A stretch of 64,000 nt of DNA from Monosporascus cannonballus. Its lineage: Eukaryota > Ascomycota > Sordariomycetes > Xylariales. Below the pieces are notes generated by a model. The model saw nothing but the letters and a program-made list of their open reading frames with translations, searched no databases and was not told where the DNA came from. Each line of letters begins with the position of its first letter. Position 1 is the stretch's first letter. The DNA lies in the NCBI GenBank assembly GCA_004154925.1, contig QJNS01000035.1, positions 346,058-410,057 of the forward strand, read 5' to 3'. Positions 58,139-64,000 of the stretch are shown piece after piece. Both the position numbers and the translations under genes were made by a program.

Positions 58139-59756
58139 GGGACCCGGTGTCGGGGGCGGGTGGAGCCGGCGGTATCATCTGGTGTGATATTGACGTATAT
58201 AAACTCAATGGGTCATGAGAAACGATATAAATTTATAGAATGGACGTCCTCCCAAAGACGCCATATATTAAGCCATTCCGGTAGTCAATGGGATCTGTAG
58301 GAACCAGTTGTTCTACTTTGGTGATACTACATTATGCAGCTAGCTTCGCGTACGGCGATCTCCTTTGTCTATGTCGGTAGGGGTCCTCATGGTAACTTAA
58401 GTGTAGGAGGATTACGGTAAATAGAACGTATGATAGCGCTGCACCTTGCCTTAATCCCTAGCAACCCCGCCTGGACTTGAGCCTTGTCGATATCCGGTTG
58501 AGAACCCCGTGTCGGTGGTCTGACCCTGGGTTCCTATGCCCTCTAGTTACCATCCGGCCAGGCCAGTTTAAAACGGTTGCCGCTGAACCAAACTGGCAAC
58601 TGAGCCGCGAGAGACTTTCCCCTTAGGCTACGAAAGCCCAGCATCGATTCCATTATAGCTTGAGGCACAGAATGCGAATACGCGGTGATAGTCACGATCG
58701 GCAGTTGGAAAGGGTTTTGGGGAGATCTTGCTAGCGAGATGTTTGGGTCATCGCTCAGTGATACGCCGAGTAGTGCTACAGCGGGGAACCTCTGTCGAGC
58801 AAATCCCCACCGTTGACGAATGCATATATAACGTGTTGTTAGGAACTCATTCGCGCGCATCTACCAACGCTTGTTAAAGCTTAGTTTCATCGCAAGCCCT
58901 CGGGGCATCCCGTCTAATAAGCTCTTTCTATAGAGTAAGGTTTGGCTTAGACATCTTAGACATCGGGGCTACGTGCTCAAAGGGCGGGGCTTTTTTTCTT
59001 CCCAGTTCTATCTAACTCGTTGGAGAGGCTGGTGCATATTAAGCTTCTTATAGGCCCCCCGACAGGGGAACGGTGGATAACAGAGCAAAGGGATCGAATT
59101 TCTCCGATAGGCCTGAGCGCAGTTGCTATGTCAACGTCCGACTATTTTTCCTCTGCAGGATCCCCTGGGCAGGCTCCAAAATCCGCTGCTCGCAAATAGG
59201 CACCATTTTCGTAGACGCATTCAATTCCAAGGTTCTATCAGGTCCACCCAGTACGCAGCGGTCATGAGATGGAACAGCTCGTCGAGCTCAGGTCGGGCTC
59301 AATCGCCAAGAGTCCGGTGATAGGCGCCGAGCCTCTATTTACCCCAGATTTTTACGTCATCGACGACGTTCACGGCTATTTCTAGCGCCGAACGCTCGGC
59401 TCCCTCTGGCCCGGAAAACCACGGCGGGAAGTCTGATCCGGCAGAATACCCCGGCTTGGGGACCCCCTCTTTCTCCGCATGCGTGCGCGCTCGTTTCCTG
59501 GTTTGGGAAGCGCCGGCATTGCACGATATGGATCGATGGGGTCATCGTATTTGGAGAAAACGGGGGCTCATCACATTGTTGTGTGAGGGGTGATGCGGAG
59601 GCTGGGCGAAGATCGACGGGCGTTATAAATGGGAACCATGGAGAAGCACCGCTCTCGGTCAAGACGGGCTTGTCTTTGATTCTCTATCATCATCATCGCA
59701 ATCATCACACCAATCGGCCAACGCGCTCGCGTGTCGTGTGCATACCAACCAGCGCG
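58139..59756. other. Intergenic between GST and GH79
   Basis: No gene is recognised. The final 60 bases are a pyrimidine/CAT-rich leader just before the GH79 ATG. The frame of GH79 is open upstream to 59583, but the signal peptide fixes the start at 59757. Confidence 0.5.
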
Positions 59757-61616
59757 ATGACCAAGCTCGCGACGAGCCTCCTGGCCCTCGCGGCCGCGGG
59801 CCGGGCCGTCCTGGCCCAAGACGACGACGTCGTGGAGATAGACGTGACAGGGGACCTCGCGACGCGGCGCCTCCTGCCCGACGCGTACGGCTACTCGATC
59901 GAGCCCATCTGGGTGGACGCCTTTGTCTCGACGCCCAAGGCGGCGAAGCTGCTGGGCGCCATCGGCGACATCACGGGCAAGCCGCCGCCGATCCGCGTGG
60001 GCGGCAACACGGCGGACCAGACGTACATATACGAGACGCTGCCGTCGCGGCCGAACGCGACGTCGGCGGCGCTGCCGGCGCTGCCCGACGCCAACCGGCT
60101 CGAGATCACGCCGGCGTGGTTCCGGCGGTGGGGCAGCTACTTCCCGCGCGGCACGGACCTCATCTACACGCTCAACTTCGCGGCCAACGAGTCCCGGTGG
60201 GACAACGCCGCGGCGCAGGCCGAGGCGGCGTGGGCGGCGCTCGGCGAGAACCTCACCATGTTCGAGCTCGGCAACGAGGTCGACCACTTCATCAACAAGG
60301 GCTGGCGCGACGAGGCGTGGGGCGTCGACGCCTACATCGAGCAGTGGCGCAACCTCACGGAGCGCATCACGGGCTCCGACTGGTACCGCGCGGCCGACGA
60401 CCCGCCCAAGTTCCAGGCGGGCGTGTTCGCGGACCCGCCGTGGGTGCCGGACCAGCACGACGAGATCGACGACCTCAGCATCCGCAACCTGACGCGCGAC
60501 GGCGAGGGCGGGCTCGCCGAGCGCGAGCGCGACCGCGACCTCATCGAGGCCTACGCCGTGCACCTGTACCCGCAGTCGACGTGCGACCCGCTGCGCTGGC
60601 ACCGCATGCGCCTGGACCTGCTGTCGAACCACACGACGCTGTGGCTCAACGTGTCGCAGTTCGTGCCCGAGGTGGCGGCGGCGGACCGCGCGGGCGCCCC
60701 CCTGGTCATGGGCGAGACCAACTCGGTCAGCTGCAGCGGCCGCAGCGGCATCAGCGACACCTTCGGCGCCGCGCTCTGGGGCGTCGACTACGTGCTGCTC
60801 GACGCCGCCGTCGGCATCTCCAAGACCTACTTCCACCTCGGCGCCCGGTCCGAGTACAGCAGCTTCACGCCCCTCGACTACGAGTACAAGAACGAGTCCC
60901 TGAGGGCCGGCATCCGCCCGGGCTGGTACGCGCACTACTTCGTCGCCAAGGTCGTGGCGCCCACGACCGTCAGCGGAGACGAAAACGACGACAACGAGGA
61001 GGAGGAGCTCAGCATCGCCGCCATCCCCGACGCGAACTCGACCTCCCTGGCGGGCTACGCCGTGTACGCGCGCCACCGGACGGGCGGGGCCGACGACGAC
61101 GACAGCGGCGACGGCGTGCACCAGGAGCTCAGAAAGCTGGTGTTCCTGGACGTGGGGGTCTGGAACGGGACGGAGGGGCTCAGCAACCCGAGCACGCTCG
61201 CCGCGACGGACAACGACGACGCGTCGTTCCACAGCGAGGGCGCGCGGCCGAGCCGGCGGCTGCGCGTGTCGACGCCGTGGTGCCCGGCGCGCCGCGTGAC
61301 CGTCACGCGGCTCGAGGGCCCCGGCACCAACGCCAAGAGCGAGGTGGCCGTTTCGGGGGTGCGCTTCGACCCGGAGACGGGCGACCGCGTCGGCGACGAG
61401 GAGGACGAGACGATCGTGGTCGGCGACGGCGGCGTCGTCGAGTTCGAGATGGAGCGCGCTCACGGCATCCTGTTGCAGCTCAGCAACGGCTCGGCTTGCG
61501 GAGACGGGTCGGGAGGTGACGGGGTGCAAGATGTGTCTGCCGCTGTTGCGAAGCCCGTCTCGGCTTCGGTCGGCCTGGCCGTGGCTTTCTTCGCCGGCTT
61601 TGCCCTGCTTGTCTAG
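59757..61616 (+). CDS. GH79 beta-glucuronidase-like, secreted, likely GPI-anchored
   Basis: A single exon of 619 aa. It begins with a signal peptide (MTKLATSLLALAAAGRAVLAQ). The catalytic barrel has SIEPIWVDAF, PPPIRVGGNTADQT, the acid/base candidate Glu174 in ELGNEVDHF, HLYPQSTC and the nucleophile candidate Glu320 in VMGETNSVSC. A C-terminal beta domain follows. The protein ends in a Gly/Ser linker and the hydrophobic tail SASVGLAVAFFAGFALLV, which fits a GPI-attachment signal. Many NxS/T sites suggest N-glycosylation. GH79 enzymes remove glucuronic or 4-O-methylglucuronic acid from arabinogalactan or related glycans at the cell surface or outside. The gene is extremely GC-rich, so all other frames are also long and open; only this frame has family motifs. 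It converges on the PARG gene, with 303 bp between stops. Confidence 0.9.
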   Translation: MTKLATSLLALAAAGRAVLAQDDDVVEIDVTGDLATRRLLPDAYGYSIEPIWVDAFVSTPKAAKLLGAIGDITGKPPPIRVGGNTADQTYIYETLPSRPNATSAALPALPDANRLEITPAWFRRWGSYFPRGTDLIYTLNFAANESRWDNAAAQAEAAWAALGENLTMFELGNEVDHFINKGWRDEAWGVDAYIEQWRNLTERITGSDWYRAADDPPKFQAGVFADPPWVPDQHDEIDDLSIRNLTRDGEGGLAERERDRDLIEAYAVHLYPQSTCDPLRWHRMRLDLLSNHTTLWLNVSQFVPEVAAADRAGAPLVMGETNSVSCSGRSGISDTFGAALWGVDYVLLDAAVGISKTYFHLGARSEYSSFTPLDYEYKNESLRAGIRPGWYAHYFVAKVVAPTTVSGDENDDNEEEELSIAAIPDANSTSLAGYAVYARHRTGGADDDDSGDGVHQELRKLVFLDVGVWNGTEGLSNPSTLAATDNDDASFHSEGARPSRRLRVSTPWCPARRVTVTRLEGPGTNAKSEVAVSGVRFDPETGDRVGDEEDETIVVGDGGVVEFEMERAHGILLQLSNGSACGDGSGGDGVQDVSAAVAKPVSASVGLAVAFFAGFALLV

Positions 61617-61919
61617 TTACGTTAACTAGGTAATTATTTATTGGAATGAACATGTCGTGCATTTTCGAACATCATAGTAGATAGTAGATATGGTACACAC
61701 GCATTCGTAGCTGGGTTAGCAAACTCTACCTTCCCCATTACGATTCAAGTGGCAGCAAGGTCATACGGTACAGATAGTATCGATTAGCATTCGCATATTC
61801 ATCGCGGGTATCATCCATCTACCAAATCCACGCAACCAGCAAGATCAACGCCTCAGGCAACCCCCCAAATGTCGGGTTCTCGCTAACCGGCAACCCGGGC
61901 GGGTACGACCTCGCCCACG
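61617..61919. other. Convergent 3' spacer
   Basis: 303 bp between two convergent genes. AT-rich just after the GH79 stop (TAATTATTTATTGG), as expected for a 3' UTR. No other feature. Confidence 0.6.
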
Positions 61920-63044
61920 TCACTCCTTGACGACGACCTTCCCGACCTCCCTACCGCCGAGCACGCGCTCGAAGACGTCGAAGTTGCCGCCCGGGCGCCC
62001 GTCCCTGTCCAGGACGGCGAACCAGACCTCGCGGAACCAGCCGCCGGCGAACTCGGGCTCCTCGAGGACGCCGAGCCAGCAGCGCGCGACGTCGTCGGGC
62101 GGGCCCCCGAAGGCGCCGCAGCCCAGGGCCCCCAGCACCAGCAGCTCGTGGCCCTCGGCGGCGGCGACGCGCAGCGCGAGCCGCATCTTGTCGCGCGTGA
62201 GGTCCCTGTCGGCGGCGTGGCGGAACATCCTCTCGCCCCTCCCCCTCTGCCCCCGCCCCGCCCCGTCTCCCGTCGCCGCCGCTATCTCCTCGACCTCGGG
62301 CTTCCGCACCCCGGCCACGCTGACGACGCTCACGACGGGCAGCCGCTGCGGCGTCGGGGTCCCGGGCGCCTGAGGGGCCTGTGGCGTGTGCGGCAGGAGC
62401 AGCCGGTGCCCCGAGCCCATCGACGACCGCACCACCACGACGTCCCGCGAGTAGATGGCGGACCGCGGCGCCAGCGGGTAGTAGGCGCGGTGCAGTGACA
62501 GGGAGAGCGAGCTGCGGTAGCACAGGGCCTCCTCCTGGGCGACGGCGCCGCTGAGCCAGCCGCCGCCGGGGGTGCGCTCCGAGGCGAGGTTCAGGACGGC
62601 GACGCGCCGGTTGCGCCCGTCCTCGGCGTCCGTATCCGCAGCCCCCTCCCCGGTAGTCGCAGTGGTGGTGGTGGTGGTGGGAGTAGCGGGTTGCCGAGCG
62701 AGCGATTCCGCCATCACGATGGCGGCGTCGAGGGAGTCCTCGTTGAGCACCTTGACGACGGTGCCGTAGGTCCTCTGCTGCTGGCCGCCTCCTCCTCTCT
62801 TGCCGTTAGTAGAGTTGGAAGGGGCTGATGGTGATAATGATGAGGACAATGATGATGATGCCAGCTCGAACCGCGGACACGCCGAGGGCTCGAGCTCCGG
62901 GAGGTCGTTGAGGTAGTAGACCTCGGATTGCGTTGCCTGCAAGTGGGGCAGCTGCTGTAGGATGCCGGGGAGGACCGCCTTCGTCTCCTTGGCTACCTGC
63001 GAGAGGGCCGCCCGGAGGGCTCGCACATGCGGTGGGATTGGCAT
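61920..63044 (-). CDS. Microbial-type PARG catalytic domain protein
   Basis: A single exon of 374 aa. The N-terminal helical part (MPIPPHVRALRAALSQVAKE) precedes the ADP-ribose-binding macro-type fold. The signature is VLNLASERTPGGGWLSGAVA followed by QEEALCYRSSLSLSL, which carries the GGG loop and the catalytic QEE glutamates of poly(ADP-ribose) glycohydrolases of the microbial type (the DUF2263/TIGR02452 family). Later come YPLAPRSAIYSRDVVVVR, DLTRDKMRLALRVAAAEG and LVLGALGCGAFGGPPDDVA, all typical of the family. Expected role: hydrolysis of ADP-ribose polymers in the cytosol or nucleus. Ser-, Gly/Gln- and Thr-rich inserts (about 60-90 and 120-135) are low complexity; the Thr run is encoded by a GGT-type microsatellite on the plus strand near 62663-62680. 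Both catalytic Glu are present, so the enzyme is probably active. Confidence 0.93.
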   Translation of the reverse strand: MPIPPHVRALRAALSQVAKETKAVLPGILQQLPHLQATQSEVYYLNDLPELEPSACPRFELASSSLSSSLSPSAPSNSTNGKRGGGGQQQRTYGTVVKVLNEDSLDAAIVMAESLARQPATPTTTTTTATTGEGAADTDAEDGRNRRVAVLNLASERTPGGGWLSGAVAQEEALCYRSSLSLSLHRAYYPLAPRSAIYSRDVVVVRSSMGSGHRLLLPHTPQAPQAPGTPTPQRLPVVSVVSVAGVRKPEVEEIAAATGDGAGRGQRGRGERMFRHAADRDLTRDKMRLALRVAAAEGHELLVLGALGCGAFGGPPDDVARCWLGVLEEPEFAGGWFREVWFAVLDRDGRPGGNFDVFERVLGGREVGKVVVKE

Positions 63045-64000
63045 CGTGGTGTGAAGTTTTGGGGATTGTTGGTGATGTTACGTAAGGCGTGAAGGTGAAC
63101 AGACGGGCACAGGGTGAGAGAGGGGTAGGTGCGAATGAGTTGTAGATACATAGGATGGGGTGGTGGTGGTGTTGTTCTTTGTAGAGCGCCCAATCCACGG
63201 GGCTGAATGGATGACGAGAGGTTGGCGACGTAAGGTTACTGTACCTAGCAAGGAAAGCTTTGGCCGCGGGTGAGAACCTAATTCGACCTTGGAAGCCATT
63301 GCTTTTGTATTGCCAATGCAATGCATGGTACTTTCCTTTCACCCAACCAACTTCATTTCGCCATGGTTTCACTACGGCAACCACGTCTCGTTAGCAATAG
63401 GGGATCTTGAAGCGTGCGTAACGGGCACCCACTGAGTGCACCGCAAGGTTCAAAGGCAAAAGGTAAATTTCCTAAGGAGGCTGCCATGGCAGCCTGCTTC
63501 CAGTGGGAGGAGTTGCGATTTCATTAGTTTGCTTAGGTAGGGAATATCCTGATGCGCTTTACCTAATTAAGTTATATGTATTGTTATTGCGCCTCGAGTA
63601 GGCTAATATATAGAATCTCCAATCCAGCTTATGAGGGCATAAGCGATGGTGTTTGTTTTGCTTAGTTAAAACGGGCCTGTAGTAATATATTCTGTTTGAA
63701 GTGGCATAATACGAACAAGTCCGCCGAATAACCGCAAAAAGATGACGATGAAAAGATACCCACCAAAGTTGTACAAGAATAAGGGGCTCTGGCAACCGTT
63801 TTACCCAGTACCGATTGGCCAAGCCGAGCAACTCACAGTCAGGATATGTAAAGCTACTATCCGCACTACGCCCCCCTGTATAAGATACTTGAACAAGTCC
63901 AGCAACCAGAGACCAATCATCCATACCGGGGGTATACATAAATAAATCCTAAGGGCCTTACTCTTCTGCCACCCCCCCTCCCCTCCCCTCCCCTCCCCCT
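63045..64000. other. PARG upstream region and window end
   Basis: The first few hundred bases are the PARG promoter side, with G/T-rich runs (C/A-rich on its coding strand). Beyond about 63540 the DNA is more AT-rich and holds no recognisable gene. Short frames on both strands at 63559-63945 overlap and lack motifs. Confidence 0.5.
63972..64000. repeat. CCCCT simple repeat at the window edge
   Basis: A C7 run followed by successive CCCCT units to the last base. It probably continues beyond the window. Confidence 0.85.

Noticed and set aside
59571..61529. Very long open frames on the minus strand and in a second plus frame across the GH79 gene
   Set aside because: They arise from extreme GC content and give Arg/Ala/Val-rich text without motifs, while the accepted frame has a signal peptide and both catalytic Glu motifs.
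1..64000. CRISPR arrays, prokaryotic operons, rRNA genes
   Set aside because: No regularly spaced repeats, no Shine-Dalgarno-linked gene strings and no rRNA sequence were recognised; the window is fungal nuclear DNA.

Overview
The window looks like nuclear DNA of a filamentous ascomycete (Pezizomycotina, probably a Sordariomycete). Genes carry short introns, mostly 53-110 nt, with GT...AG ends and CTAAC/CTGAC-like branch sites. The tRNA-Gly gene is intron-containing. Several proteins belong to typical filamentous-fungal families: a CHY zinc-finger protein, an AreA-GATA-like-domain protein, a two-RRM SR-type splicing factor, a Ure2-like GST, GH29 and GH79 glycosidases, and a microbial-type PARG. 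All names rest on reading translations and remembered family motifs; no search was run.

Layout. 1-2.7 kb: a 10-N assembly gap between homopolymers, then no clear gene. 2.8-4.9 kb: RWD/CHY zinc-finger gene. 5.3-8.4 kb: coding-like debris, an intact tRNA-Gly(GCC), and a broken FAD-dependent oxidoreductase whose splice sites are still readable. 9.0-9.8 kb: type II haloacid dehalogenase. 11.3-13.8 kb: secreted GH29 alpha-L-fucosidase with a damaged splice acceptor. 14.5 kb: small glycine-zipper protein. 14.8-32.1 kb: about 17 kb without a convincing gene, holding a foldback element, terminal-inverted-repeat relics and a possible monooxygenase fragment. 33.5-35.3 kb: AreA-GATA-like-domain gene. 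35.3-46.0 kb: another gene-empty stretch of about 10.7 kb. 46.0-49.8 kb: ribosomal protein eL13 and, convergent with it, a five-exon armadillo-repeat SmgGDS-like gene. 50.6-51.6 kb: remnant of a protein kinase-like gene. 53.6-55.3 kb: seven-exon SR-type RNA-binding protein with a 6-nt microexon. 56.9-63.0 kb: GST with a possible mitochondrial leader, then a very GC-rich convergent pair, GH79 (secreted, possibly GPI-anchored) and a microbial-type PARG.

How the genes relate. I see no operon-like unit and no secondary-metabolite cluster. Housekeeping genes (eL13, splicing factor, SmgGDS-like, tRNA) lie in compact islands. The secreted or metabolic genes (GH29, GH79, dehalogenase, oxidoreductase) sit at the edges of gene-poor DNA, and two of these are damaged. 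The gene-poor DNA is not strikingly AT-rich, so it does not look like ordinary RIP-mutated repeat sequence. The most distinctive observations are the 6-nt microexon, the oxidoreductase broken by a 13-bp tandem duplication plus small indels, the GG-for-AG acceptor in the fucosidase, and the nested foldback at 22.7-22.9 kb. I did not find a clearly new multi-gene system.
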